The notes beneath the pieces were generated by a model. It was given only the letters and a program-made list of their open reading frames with translations, ran no database searches and had not been told where the DNA came from. From contig NZ_CP050301.1 in assembly GCF_014189505.1 (NCBI RefSeq), positions 7,501-71,500 on the forward strand: a DNA stretch of 64,000 nt. The letters are read 5' to 3'. This document shows positions 45,412 to 54,638 of the stretch, one piece after another (positions within the stretch are counted from its first letter, which is position 1; every line of letters begins with the position of its first letter). Both the position numbers and the translations under genes were made by a program. The DNA is from Phyllobacterium sp. 628 (GTDB taxonomy: Bacteria > Pseudomonadota > Alphaproteobacteria > Rhizobiales > Rhizobiaceae).

Positions 45412-46464
45412 ATGGAGCTTCTGTTTGTTGACGCCATGGGCAAGCCCCTATGGATGTGGCTTGGCTTTTTTGCCCTTGTCCTTGTACTTCTCGTCCTTGA
45501 TCTGGGCGTTCTCAATCGAAAAAATCACGATATAGGCATGCGCCAGAGCCTTTTGCTCTCGGCGTTCTACATCAGTCTTGGCGTCGCCTTCGGCGGCTTC
45601 ATCTGGTGGGAGCTGGGCAGCGAATCCGGCATGCAATATCTCACCGGCTTTGTGGTCGAGAAAAGCCTTGCGATGGACAATATTTTCGTCATCGCCATGA
45701 TTTTCGGCTATTTCGCCATCCCCAAACAATATCAGCACCGCGTTCTGGTCTACGGCATTCTTGGCGTGGTTATCCTTCGCGGCATCATGATCGCAGCAGG
45801 TGCCGCAATTGTTGAACAATATGAGTGGGTTCTCTATCTCTTTGCCGCGTTCCTGATAATCACAGGCATCCGTATGCTCATGGCCGGCGGCGATGAGTTC
45901 GATGTTTCGGCCAATCCCGTTTTCAAATTCATGAGCAAACGCTTCCGGGTGACAAACGAGTTGCACGGGCAGAAATTCATGATCCGCCGGACCGACCCGC
46001 ATACGGGCAAGTCCAAACTGTGGATCACGCCCCTGTTGCTGGCCCTCGTGATGGTGGAACTGGCGGACGTGATCTTCGCGGTGGATTCCATTCCCGCCAT
46101 TTTCGCCATTACCACCGATCCTTATATCGTCTTCACCTCTAACATCTTTGCAATCCTGGGCCTGCGCGCGCTGTACTTTGCTCTCGCCAGCCTCATCCAC
46201 CGCTTTGTCTATCTGAAATACGCACTGTCGCTTGTGCTTGTTTTCATTGGCGGAAAGATATTCGTGGCTGACGCTTTGGGACTGGCAAAGATACCGCCAA
46301 TGTGGTCACTGTCGATCACACTCGGCATTCTCGCCGCCGGTATTATCAGCTCGCTCTGGAAAACCCGGAACGATGAACCTGAGCCCGGGCTAACGCCGGA
46401 ATTAACGATGGATGCAGAACGTGTCTCTGCAGCTCCTATCGCTGAGGCAGGTAAAAAAGCATAA
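45412..46464 (+). CDS. TerC family integral membrane protein
   Basis: The 350-aa protein has about nine predicted membrane helices and the TerC core with acidic motifs, in particular VELADVIFAVDSIPAIFAIT near 218-237 and SLAMDNIFVIAMIFGYF near 83-99. TerC members act in metal-ion homeostasis (manganese or other export) and some work with the Sec machinery; the cargo here is not shown. A charged C-terminal tail of about 45 residues follows the last helix. The start ATG has only a distant GGCGGA sequence. exoD follows 21 bases later. Confidence 0.9.
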   Translation: MELLFVDAMGKPLWMWLGFFALVLVLLVLDLGVLNRKNHDIGMRQSLLLSAFYISLGVAFGGFIWWELGSESGMQYLTGFVVEKSLAMDNIFVIAMIFGYFAIPKQYQHRVLVYGILGVVILRGIMIAAGAAIVEQYEWVLYLFAAFLIITGIRMLMAGGDEFDVSANPVFKFMSKRFRVTNELHGQKFMIRRTDPHTGKSKLWITPLLLALVMVELADVIFAVDSIPAIFAITTDPYIVFTSNIFAILGLRALYFALASLIHRFVYLKYALSLVLVFIGGKIFVADALGLAKIPPMWSLSITLGILAAGIISSLWKTRNDEPEPGLTPELTMDAERVSAAPIAEAGKKA

Positions 46465-46485
46465 TCCCATCAACGGAGGACTTAT

Positions 46486-47124
46486 ATGAACGCTGACGAA
46501 AAACCGTCCAACTGGGGTCCTGCGGGTAACCAGACCGAACGGCGCCTCTCCAGCGTTCTGGTCCAACTTGGTGAAACCAACGCGGACAGGATTTCGCTCG
46601 ACGATATCCTGTCCGCTCTTTCCGAGCGCGGTTTTGTCGCTCTGTTCATTCTTTTTGCGGCGCTGAATTTGGTTCCTCTGCCGCCGGGTTCATCGACAAT
46701 CTTCGGTATCCCGCTGATCCTTCTATCGAGCCAGTTGCTGATCGGCATGGAGAACCCGTGGTTTCCGGCGTTCCTGCGCCGCAAATCCATGAGCATCACA
46801 ACCTACCGGCGGTTTATTCTGAAACTCGAACCATTGCTGACCCGGTTTGAAAAGCTTGCACGTCCGCGTTATTGGCCACTGCCGCAGGCAATCATGGAGC
46901 GGATCATCAGTATCCTCGTCCTCCTGTTGTCTTTCCTTGTCGTTCTGCCCATTCCGCTCGTCAATCAGCTGCCAGCGCTCAGCATTGTCCTGCTCAGTAT
47001 TGGCCTTGGCGAACAGGATGGCGTATGGCTTGGAACCGGTCTGCTTGTGGCGGCACTGGCTGCCGGTTTTGCTATTGGCCTTGCAGCGTCTGTCGGTCTG
47101 GCTGCACTTCATATATTTGGTTGA
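46486..47124 (+). CDS. exoD: Exopolysaccharide synthesis protein ExoD
   Basis: The 212-aa protein belongs to the ExoD family: a polar N-terminal region, then hydrophobic helices, including [20 protein letters not shown] near 45-64 with the conserved PPG turn, and a hydrophobic C-terminal half with three or four membrane helices. In Sinorhizobium exoD mutants have altered exopolysaccharide and are alkali-sensitive; the molecular role is unknown. It sits between terC and the DUF188 gene, with 21 and 2 bases between coding sequences. Confidence 0.87.
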   Translation: MNADEKPSNWGPAGNQTERRLSSVLVQLGETNADRISLDDILSALSERGFVALFILFAALNLVPLPPGSSTIFGIPLILLSSQLLIGMENPWFPAFLRRKSMSITTYRRFILKLEPLLTRFEKLARPRYWPLPQAIMERIISILVLLLSFLVVLPIPLVNQLPALSIVLLSIGLGEQDGVWLGTGLLVAALAAGFAIGLAASVGLAALHIFG

Positions 47125-47126
47125 GC

Positions 47127-47603
47127 ATGAACGATCAGAAAACCATTACCATCTATGTCGACGCCGACGCCTGCCCTGTGAAAGCTGAAATTTACCGTGT
47201 GGCCGAGCGCTACGGGGTCAAAGTCTTCGTCGTATCCAACTCCTTCATCACCATTCCGCGCGATCCGATGATCGAGCGGGTCATTGTCAGCGACGGCTTC
47301 GATGCCGCCGATGACTGGATCGCCGAACGCGTATCGCGCGGCGATGTCGTCGTAACCGCCGACATTCCGCTCGCCAGCCGCTGTGTCAAAGCCGGTGCCG
47401 ACGCGATTTCACCCACAGGCCGTGCCTTCACCGAGGCATCTATCGGCAACACATTGGCCACGCGCAATCTGATGGATGAGCTGCGCTCCGCCGGGCAGAT
47501 AACCGGCGGCCCACGGCCATTTTCACCAAAAGATCGCTCGGCCTTTCTGTCTGCGCTCGATCTTGCTGTTGTACGCCTGAAACGAGCTGGGTTTTCTTCT
47601 TAG
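47127..47603 (+). CDS. YaiI/YqxD family protein (DUF188)
   Basis: The 158-aa protein has the DUF188 signature [19 protein letters not shown] near residues 9-27 and the [17 protein letters not shown] segment near 70-86, an NYN/PIN-like fold with conserved Asp residues, so a nuclease is possible but unproven. The frame runs upstream inside exoD; the ATG at 47127, 2 bases after the exoD stop, gives the normal length. It ends the terC-exoD-DUF188 run. Confidence 0.9.
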   Translation: MNDQKTITIYVDADACPVKAEIYRVAERYGVKVFVVSNSFITIPRDPMIERVIVSDGFDAADDWIAERVSRGDVVVTADIPLASRCVKAGADAISPTGRAFTEASIGNTLATRNLMDELRSAGQITGGPRPFSPKDRSAFLSALDLAVVRLKRAGFSS

Positions 47604-47658
47604 AGCCATGGTTGTGCCCGCCTATACCCGGCACAACCGCAATGTCGCGATTTTCGTA

Positions 47659-49632
47659 TCAATTGAGTGTCATGACAGCCGCTGGATGAGCCCTTGGAAC
47701 AAGCGGCATATCAAGAGTTGTTTGGGACAGATCCAAGGTCGTTTGTTTTGCGCCATCGCTTTCCCAGCTCCGATACCCCTCGATCCGGAGTGAAATTTTG
47801 CTCCCCGGCAGCACCGTGAAATCCCGTGGCATCATCTCCAGTGAAATCGGATAATAGGTGTCCATGGCAATCATCTCCTGCTTTTCCAACCCCTTGTAAA
47901 AGCGGGGATTGGCCCAACCCCACGTTACCCTCTTGCCATCAACCAGGAGGGTAGCCTTAAGATATGGCACCCCGTCAAGAAAGCGCGCCATCATGGCAAC
48001 TTTGATCGTGCCGGCAAAGCGGGTCGCATCAAGAAGGGCTTGGGTCTCAAAAACACCACTGTCGCCGTTTCCATTAAAGCTGACAGGCGTGGACGTAGTT
48101 CCATCCCCAGCGTTTGGTGTGAGCAACAAGCCTGGAGCAGGACTGTTCTGGCGAAGATAATAGGACACAACTTCCGTTTTCGGCCAGGCATCTTCCTTTA
48201 CAAGGAGTTCTCCGTTCGGGATGCAATCCCGGGGCGAATGAGCGTTAGTCCTATTCGTGTCACAATGGCCTACCAGCGTATTGCTTTTATCATTTATGCT
48301 CGGGGGAATGAGATCCCCGGCAATTAAATCGCCAGCCGGTGTTTCCCTGACATAAGTGGGCTGTTTTTCGACACCGTTATTCACCCCGTAAAGATAGCGG
48401 GAGTACCAGAGAAGAATCTCCTTTTGCCATTCCTTTTGCCAAACCGGATCGTCGTGATTCCGGCTGTGGAACCACAACTGCACGGGCTTCTTCATCTGAT
48501 ATAATGTGTCATACAACTGGACACCGTTTTTTGTCTTCACGTTATTATCGCTCTGGCCATGCGCAATGAGGGTCGCGGCCTTGATCTTGCCTGCCAGCAC
48601 GAGCGTGTTACGTTCCTTCCAAAAATCGTTATACGCCAACGTCGTGTTGTCGACGCCATCTTCCAATTTCTTCTGGTTGGCTGCGCATATACTTCTTCTG
48701 GCGTCCCTCACCGTTCCGGAACTCAAAACAAAGCCAGTAAGACTTACAGAGGCGTCGTCGTTGGGCACAACACCGTTATAGCGCGCGAAATAATCGTACG
48801 CATTGCTGATGCCATCCACCGTAACATTGGCTTCAAGACCCGGCACCTCCATAACGGTAGCCATTGTAGACAAGGTTCCACCGTAAGAAATTCCTTCCAT
48901 GGCGATATGGTCCGTTGACCAGGATGCACGCGCCGCGTCACCCTTTTCGTCCGTTCCCTCAACAAGAGGATCATTCGTCAGCCAGCGCGCGACATCTGCC
49001 ATGGCTTGACGTTCAGTAGCGTCCATAATCGACGGGCAACCCTCAGATTCATTAGACCCAAGTGAATCCGCATAGACAACGGTGAACCCCATCCGAATAT
49101 ATTGATCTTCACCAAGGAACGGTGCTCGTCTCTTGGACAAATATTCTGGATCTTCGTAATAGATGGAGGGGCGAACGACCACAGGCGTTTTCAAGCCTTC
49201 GGCAACTTCCGCTGGCTGCACAATACGCAACGCAATGCGATCCAGCTTACCGTCACCGTCGGTGTCCATCGCCGTCTGAACGTTAACTTTAAACCTCAGA
49301 GGCGCACGTTTGGACAACCAGGGCAGGATCATGCCGTCATCCACCATTGGTCCCAGATGGCCGGGGTAAAGCGTTGCAAGTTTGGCATAGGGGACGCCTG
49401 TGGGGGAAGTCAGAAACTGCTCACCCACTTCGGGCAATGGCGCTGGCGGAGTGATATTTCCTACTGGTGGCAATTCAGTAATGGTATGCGGCGGAGGTGC
49501 ATCTAAGGTTGATAAGTCACCTTTGTCGGTAAAGGTCCTCTCCGAAACATCGCTTGCCGGGTCGGGTGAATTGGAGCCGTCACATGCAGCAAGAACGAGC
49601 ACGGCAAATAGCAATAAATGACAAAATTTCAT
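47659..49632 (-). CDS. S15/CocE-family serine peptidase, predicted lipoprotein
   Basis: The 657-aa protein has a lipoprotein signal peptide with lipobox LAAC (Cys17), a Pro-rich linker to about residue 75, and an Xaa-Pro dipeptidyl-peptidase/CocE alpha/beta hydrolase domain. The triad is visible: Ser249 in GISYGG, Asp362 in HGQSDNN, His393 in HSRNHDD. A DTDGDGKLD segment at 123-131 resembles a calcium-binding loop. The C-terminal part matches the jelly-roll X-Pro domain. It should cut proline-containing peptides or esters on the periplasmic side of a membrane. The gene stands alone beside AT-rich DNA and has few close parallels in this gene neighbourhood, which suggests acquisition. Confidence 0.85.
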   Translation of the reverse strand: MKFCHLLLFAVLVLAACDGSNSPDPASDVSERTFTDKGDLSTLDAPPPHTITELPPVGNITPPAPLPEVGEQFLTSPTGVPYAKLATLYPGHLGPMVDDGMILPWLSKRAPLRFKVNVQTAMDTDGDGKLDRIALRIVQPAEVAEGLKTPVVVRPSIYYEDPEYLSKRRAPFLGEDQYIRMGFTVVYADSLGSNESEGCPSIMDATERQAMADVARWLTNDPLVEGTDEKGDAARASWSTDHIAMEGISYGGTLSTMATVMEVPGLEANVTVDGISNAYDYFARYNGVVPNDDASVSLTGFVLSSGTVRDARRSICAANQKKLEDGVDNTTLAYNDFWKERNTLVLAGKIKAATLIAHGQSDNNVKTKNGVQLYDTLYQMKKPVQLWFHSRNHDDPVWQKEWQKEILLWYSRYLYGVNNGVEKQPTYVRETPAGDLIAGDLIPPSINDKSNTLVGHCDTNRTNAHSPRDCIPNGELLVKEDAWPKTEVVSYYLRQNSPAPGLLLTPNAGDGTTSTPVSFNGNGDSGVFETQALLDATRFAGTIKVAMMARFLDGVPYLKATLLVDGKRVTWGWANPRFYKGLEKQEMIAMDTYYPISLEMMPRDFTVLPGSKISLRIEGYRSWESDGAKQTTLDLSQTTLDMPLVPRAHPAAVMTLN

Positions 49633-50015
49633 GGCAATCTTTCAAAAACTTCAAAATAAAATCTACAAAAATCCAATGAGCATCCTCTAACATAGAAAAA
49701 TCAAATTGTTCAATATATATGCAACACTTTTCAAAGCGTAATTATTAATCACCCGCGATGGCCCTGTTTTGCAGAAGCCGTTTATGTGGTTTGATAGGAT
49801 GAGCTTCTGAGCCTGCGCAACGGCAAATCATGTACCAAATTTCGGCCTTGAGGCCTCTGTTCCCGCTCAATTGCAACCGAGCTATGCGTCCCTGCCATTG
49901 ACGAAAGGAGCCGCAACCTCTACGAGAGCGCAACAAAGCTATATGCGTGCCGCTCGAGCTTAAACATATGCCGAGCCGAAAACACCAGCCCAAACACGTA
50001 CTTGAAAGTTCATTA
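49633..50015. other. Intergenic, AT-rich on the left; helicase leader on the right
   Basis: The 383 bases between the divergent lipoprotein and DEAD-box helicase genes have an AT-rich left third (49640-49745) and a right part of normal composition. I see no ORF with coding character and no repeat. A long untranslated leader for the helicase is possible. Confidence 0.5.
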
Positions 50016-51959
50016 ATGACTATTTTCGATTCTATCGCCCCGGCGCTGTCCGGTGCATTGGCGGCCCGTGGTTATGAGACCCTGACCCCTGTGCAGACAG
50101 CGGTACTTGCCCCGGAAGCAGATGGTGCCGACCTTCTTGTCTCCGCTCAGACCGGTTCCGGCAAAACAGTTGCCTTCGGTATTGCCATCGCGCCGACGCT
50201 GCTTGAAGGCGCCGACCGTTTCACCTCCATTGGCGCACCCTATGCGCTGGTTATTGCCCCGACGCGCGAACTTGCCCTTCAGGTACGCCGCGAACTCGAG
50301 TGGCTTTATGAAAAGACCGGCGCGCGCATCGCTTCCTGCGTCGGCGGCATGGACATGACCAAGGAACGCCGTGCCCTGCAAGGCGGCGCCCATATCGTTG
50401 TCGGCACACCGGGCCGTCTGCGTGACCACATCACGCGTGGCTCACTCGACATGACCGAGCTGCGCGCCGTTGTTCTTGATGAAGCCGATGAAATGCTTGA
50501 TCTCGGTTTCCGTGAAGATCTCGAATTCATTCTCGGCGAAGCGCCAAAAGACCGGCGCACCCTGATGTTCTCGGCCACGGTCCCCAAACCTATTGCCCAG
50601 TTGGCAAAGCAGTTCCAGAACGATGCGCTGCGCATCACTGCAACAAGCGAAAAATCCCAGCACAGCGATATTGAATATCACATCATGCCGGTCGCCCCGC
50701 GCGAACGCGAAAATGCGATCATCAATGCACTGCTCTTCTACGATGCACAGAACACGATTGTGTTCGGGTCCACCCGCGAAGCGGTCAAACATCTGACCAG
50801 CCGCCTGTCCAATCGCGGCTTCTCCGTCGTGTCGCTTTCCGGTGAACTCAGCCAGGCCGAACGTACCAATGCGCTGCAGGCCATGCGCGACGGCCGTGCC
50901 CGCGTTTGCGTCGCCACCGACGTTGCCGCCCGCGGCATCGATTTGCCCAATCTCGATCTCGTCATCCATGCCGATCTTCCGACCAACCCGGATACACTGC
51001 TGCACCGCAGCGGCCGTACGGGCCGTGCCGGACGCAAAGGTATCTGCGTTCTGATCGTTCCGGCGTCCCGCCGTCGTTCGGCCGAGCGCCTGCTGCAGAT
51101 GGCAAAGCTCAGCACCACGATGGTACCGCCACCGGATGCTGCTGCTATCAACAAGCGCAACCATGACCGTATCCTCAACGATCCGTCACTGACTGAAGTG
51201 ATGACGGACGAGGAAGGCGCACATGTCCGCGAGCTTCTCGGCCTGCATTCCGCCGAACAGATCGCCGCCGCCTATCTGCGTCAGCAGATGGCAGCGCGTC
51301 CTGCGCCGGAAGAGCTGTCGAACACACCGGCCCACGTCATGGAACCGATCCGCAAGGGTAGCTACGACGACCGTCCCGGCCGAAGCGATCGTGGTGATCG
51401 AGGTGATCGCGCCCCTCGCTCCGATCGTTTCGAACAGTTCGAAAGCGGCGCCTGGTTCTCGCTCAGTGTTGGCCGTAAACAGCGCGCCGAACCGCGCTGG
51501 CTTCTGCCGCTGATCTGCAAGGCTGGCGACATCACCAAGACCGATGTGGGTTCGATCAAGATTCTCGAGACTGAAACCCGTTTTGAAATCACAGCCAGCA
51601 AGGCTGACGCTTTCCTTGCCCGTATCAAGCAGTACGGCACTGGCGAGAAGGGTGTGAACATCACCCGCAGCGAAGGTGCAGGCCCCTCATCGCCGCGCCG
51701 CAGTGAAGGCGGCGATTTCAAGCCGAAAAAGGATTTTGGCGAGAAGCGTGATTGGGCAGAGCGCAAGCCGCGCGCCTATGACGATAAGCCGAAAACCGAT
51801 TGGGCCGCCAAACCAGCCAAGGCAAAGCCGGAAGGCTGGACAGCCGAAAAGCCTGAGAAGGTGAAGAAGCCCAAGGAACGCAAGCCAGGCGACCCTTCGG
51901 GCTTTGACAAGTACAAGGCCAAAAAGGCCCGCAAAGCTGCGGCCGGTCCGACTGAATAA
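50016..51959 (+). CDS. DEAD-box RNA helicase with DbpA-type RNA-binding domain
   Basis: The 647-aa protein unwinds RNA duplexes with ATP. Motifs are complete: Q motif ETLTPVQTAV near 21-30, Walker A AQTGSGKT at 44-51, DEAD near 151, SAT (MFSATVPKP), and HRSGRTGRAG. A DbpA C-terminal RNA-binding domain follows at about 460-545 (GAWFSLSVGRKQRAEPRWLL), then a Lys/Pro-rich tail. DbpA-type domains target 23S rRNA or structured mRNA, so ribosome assembly or cold adaptation is likely. The frame extends upstream to 49947; the ATG at 50016 gives MTIFDSIAPAL, though its ribosome-binding site is weak. A clear terminator and a long inverted repeat follow. Confidence 0.93.
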   Translation: MTIFDSIAPALSGALAARGYETLTPVQTAVLAPEADGADLLVSAQTGSGKTVAFGIAIAPTLLEGADRFTSIGAPYALVIAPTRELALQVRRELEWLYEKTGARIASCVGGMDMTKERRALQGGAHIVVGTPGRLRDHITRGSLDMTELRAVVLDEADEMLDLGFREDLEFILGEAPKDRRTLMFSATVPKPIAQLAKQFQNDALRITATSEKSQHSDIEYHIMPVAPRERENAIINALLFYDAQNTIVFGSTREAVKHLTSRLSNRGFSVVSLSGELSQAERTNALQAMRDGRARVCVATDVAARGIDLPNLDLVIHADLPTNPDTLLHRSGRTGRAGRKGICVLIVPASRRRSAERLLQMAKLSTTMVPPPDAAAINKRNHDRILNDPSLTEVMTDEEGAHVRELLGLHSAEQIAAAYLRQQMAARPAPEELSNTPAHVMEPIRKGSYDDRPGRSDRGDRGDRAPRSDRFEQFESGAWFSLSVGRKQRAEPRWLLPLICKAGDITKTDVGSIKILETETRFEITASKADAFLARIKQYGTGEKGVNITRSEGAGPSSPRRSEGGDFKPKKDFGEKRDWAERKPRAYDDKPKTDWAAKPAKAKPEGWTAEKPEKVKKPKERKPGDPSGFDKYKAKKARKAAAGPTE

Positions 51960-51984
51960 AGTCAGTTGCACGACTCAAATATTA

Positions 51985-52019
51985 AAAACCCGCCGGTGGA
52001 AATTCCCCGGCGGGTTTTT
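51985..52019 (+). terminator. Rho-independent terminator of the DEAD-box helicase gene
   Basis: An 11-bp stem (51986-51996 with 52007-52017) with a 10-base loop is followed by a T tract, 26 bases after the stop. Confidence 0.9.
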
Positions 52020-52047
52020 GTATTTTAAACACCAGCAAAAGAAATAT

Positions 52048-52208
52048 TCACCCCCCTCTGTCCTGTCGGACATCTCCCCCGCAAGGGGGGAGATCACATC
52101 GACATGAATGCTTTCGCTTAAATTCATATGTCAAAGATTGGTAGCGATATCGATGAAGGCTGATCTCCCCCTTGCGGGGGAGATGTCCGACAGGACAGAG
52201 GGGGTGAA
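52048..52208. repeat. Long inverted repeat, second intergenic family
   Basis: The 161-bp element has arms at 52048-52097 and 52161-52208 that are reverse complements apart from two one-base indels in homopolymer runs. Each arm contains its own hairpin (ATCTCCCCC-GCAA-GGGGGAGAT type) and the outer part reads TCTGTCCTGTCGGACATCTC. The centre of 63 bases is unique and AT-rich. It is unrelated in sequence to the other two palindromic elements, apart from the C/G-rich style, and lies between convergent genes. Confidence 0.9.
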
Positions 52209-52229
52209 AGACACGTTTCGCCTTATCTT

Positions 52230-52910
52230 CTACTGCGCCGCAATTGCTGCATCGATCAACCGAAACGCGTCATCGCTTTCCCAGGGTGCCGGACCATTCA
52301 TGGCTGCAATCTGGCAGCCCTCTTTATCGACAATCATAGTCACTGGCAGACCAAACGCCAGGTTCTTGCGCTTCAATTCGTTGAATACGCCCATAGTCGG
52401 ATCGCGGTAAAGTGCGAGCGACTTGACGCCGATGTCGCCAAGAAATGCTTTGGGCTTCTGATCATCGCCTGTATCAATGTTGATGGTCACAACCTGAAAA
52501 TTATCGCCGCCCTTTTTGGCCTGCAAGGCATCAAGCGCCGGCATCTCCTCGCGGCAAGGTGCACACCATGTGGCCCACAAATTGACGAGTATCGTCTTGC
52601 CTTTGAAGTCTGCCAGTCGCACCGGCTTGCCATCGGGTCCGGTGAACGACAGCGAGGACATGGATTGCGGCTTGTCAGCGCCGCGCATGGCTGCGACGCC
52701 CCCTGTGGCAGCCGCATCAATCTTCTTGGCGATATCAGCCTTTGCCGTGCATTGATCCGGCGCGTTTGTTCCTGCAACAATATTGCCAGAAGGCCGCTCG
52801 ATCACGTATACCCCAACCGCACCGGCGACTATGCCTGCGAGCGCAGCAAGAAGAATGATTTTCCTGTTGCCGCGTGAAGTGGTTTTCTGTGTTTCGTTGC
52901 CGTTGTCCAT
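52230..52910 (-). CDS. tlpA: TlpA-family thiol:disulfide oxidoreductase
   Basis: The 226-aa protein is anchored by an N-terminal membrane helix (about 17-37) and has a periplasmic thioredoxin-fold domain with active site WCAPC (Cys116, Cys119). TlpA reduces disulfides on the periplasmic side, in Bradyrhizobium for cytochrome aa3 biogenesis (CoxB and ScoI). Extra Cys54 lies in the linker. The frame extends to 52949, but the ATG at 52910 gives a proper short cytoplasmic tail (MDNGNETQK). It is divergent from argH with 48 bases between the starts. Confidence 0.92.
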   Translation of the reverse strand: MDNGNETQKTTSRGNRKIILLAALAGIVAGAVGVYVIERPSGNIVAGTNAPDQCTAKADIAKKIDAAATGGVAAMRGADKPQSMSSLSFTGPDGKPVRLADFKGKTILVNLWATWCAPCREEMPALDALQAKKGGDNFQVVTINIDTGDDQKPKAFLGDIGVKSLALYRDPTMGVFNELKRKNLAFGLPVTMIVDKEGCQIAAMNGPAPWESDDAFRLIDAAIAAQ

Positions 52911-52958
52911 ATTTTGCACTTTCCGTCTATCCGCCCAAGGCTCACCCAAGGTTTTACA

Positions 52959-54359
52959 ATGTCCGACAAGAAAAACAGCAATGAAATGTGGGGAGGCCGT
53001 TTCGCCTCAGGTCCGGCTGCCATCATGGAAGAAATCAATGCTTCCATCGGCTTTGACCAGAAACTCTATGCCCAGGACATTCGCGGTTCACTTGCCCATG
53101 CTGCCATGCTTGCGAAAACCGGCATAATCGCGGCGGATGACCACGACAAGATCGCAAAGGGCCTGAACACGATATTGTCAGAGATCGAAAGCGGAAAGTT
53201 CGTTTTCTCACGCAAACTTGAAGACATTCACATGAATGTCGAGTCGCGCCTTGCCGACCTGATCGGTGCACCGGCCGGCCGCCTGCACACGGCACGCTCG
53301 CGCAACGATCAGGTTGCCGTCGATTTCCGGCTGTGGGTGAAGGAAGAATTGCAACGCACGGCAACCGCCCTGAAAAAGCTTATCGAGGCTTTCCTCAAGC
53401 GTGCCGAAGAACATGCGGCGACCCTGATGCCGGGTTTCACCCATTTGCAGACCGCCCAGCCCGTCACCTTTGGGCACCATTGCATGGCCTATGTCGAAAT
53501 GTTCGGCCGTGATTTGAGCCGGGTGAAAGACGCGATCGAGCGTATGGATGAATCGCCGCTTGGAGCGGCAGCGCTCGCCGGAACCGGTTTCCCCATCGAC
53601 CGGCACATGACCGCGAAAGAGCTCGGATTCCGTGAGCCCACCCGCAATTCGCTCGACAGCGTTTCGGACCGCGATTATGCGCTGGAATTTCTGTCGATGG
53701 CCGCCATTGCCGCAACGCATCTGTCACGTCTCGCCGAAGAAATCGTCATCTGGTCCACGCCGCAATTCGGTTTCGTGCGCCTGTCGGATTCTTTCTCCAC
53801 CGGCTCCTCGATCATGCCGCAGAAGAAAAACCCCGATGCTGCAGAGCTGGTGCGCGCCAAGACCGGCCGTATCACCGGTTCGCTCGTCGGGCTTTTGACG
53901 GTCATGAAGGGCCTGCCGCTGACCTATTCCAAGGACATGCAGGAAGACAAGGAAACCGTTTTTGACGCGGCCGAAACCCTTGAGCTTACTCTTGCCGCGA
54001 TGACCGGCATGGTCGGCGACATGACCATCAACACCGCAGCGATGAAAAAGGCTGCAGGCTCCGGTTATTCCACGGCAACAGACCTTGCCGACTGGCTGGT
54101 GCGCGAGCTTGGCCTGCCCTTCCGTGAAGCGCATCATGTGACCGGCCGTGCCGTGGCTCTGGCGGAGCAGAAGAAGGTTGAGCTCGGAAAACTGGCGCTG
54201 GAAGACCTCAAGGAAATCCATCCCGGCATTACCGACGCCGTGTTTGGTTTCCTCACCGTTGACAAATCCGTACGCAGCCGCAAATCCTTTGGCGGCACGG
54301 CACCGGAACAAGTGCGCAAACAGATCAAATACTGGCAAAAACGCATCACGAAATCGTAA
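52959..54359 (+). CDS. argH: Argininosuccinate lyase
   Basis: ArgH splits argininosuccinate into arginine and fumarate, the last step of arginine synthesis. The 466-aa product has the fumarase/aspartase superfamily signature [12 protein letters not shown] near 280-291 with the mobile catalytic Ser loop, and the earlier [20 protein letters not shown] and [17 protein letters not shown] segments. The frame starts at 52914, but the ATG at 52959 gives [15 protein letters not shown], the family start. It is followed by lptM and lysA on the same strand, a conserved rhizobial order. Confidence 0.96.
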   Translation: MSDKKNSNEMWGGRFASGPAAIMEEINASIGFDQKLYAQDIRGSLAHAAMLAKTGIIAADDHDKIAKGLNTILSEIESGKFVFSRKLEDIHMNVESRLADLIGAPAGRLHTARSRNDQVAVDFRLWVKEELQRTATALKKLIEAFLKRAEEHAATLMPGFTHLQTAQPVTFGHHCMAYVEMFGRDLSRVKDAIERMDESPLGAAALAGTGFPIDRHMTAKELGFREPTRNSLDSVSDRDYALEFLSMAAIAATHLSRLAEEIVIWSTPQFGFVRLSDSFSTGSSIMPQKKNPDAAELVRAKTGRITGSLVGLLTVMKGLPLTYSKDMQEDKETVFDAAETLELTLAAMTGMVGDMTINTAAMKKAAGSGYSTATDLADWLVRELGLPFREAHHVTGRAVALAEQKKVELGKLALEDLKEIHPGITDAVFGFLTVDKSVRSRKSFGGTAPEQVRKQIKYWQKRITKS

Positions 54360-54438
54360 GTCGAATGTAGGGGGATGCAAACGCAGCGTCCTTGCGATAG
54401 ACAGAACAACATACTTTCGGACGACAGGATCAAAATCT

Positions 54439-54627
54439 ATGACAAGCCGTTCCTACTTGACGACAATTCTGATGGCGGTTGCGATTGTGAGCGCGGTATC
54501 GGCTTGCGGCCGCAAGGGCCCGCTTGAGCCACCACCCGCGTCCGTCACCACTCCGGCTCCGGGTGAGCCGAAACCAGCCAAGCCTCCTGTTCAAGACAAG
54601 CGCTTTTTCCTCGACTCGATAATCTAG
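54439..54627 (+). CDS. lptM: LptM-like small lipoprotein
   Basis: This 62-aa protein has a lipoprotein signal with lipobox VSAC (Cys23), followed by GRKGPLEPPP and a Pro-rich tail. This is the LptM (formerly YifL) pattern; LptM assists assembly of the LptD/LptE lipopolysaccharide translocon in the outer membrane. The ATG at 54439 is within a longer frame that lies inside argH. It sits between argH and lysA, as in many proteobacteria. Confidence 0.88.
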   Translation: MTSRSYLTTILMAVAIVSAVSACGRKGPLEPPPASVTTPAPGEPKPAKPPVQDKRFFLDSII

Positions 54628-54638
54628 GCTGATTTTCC

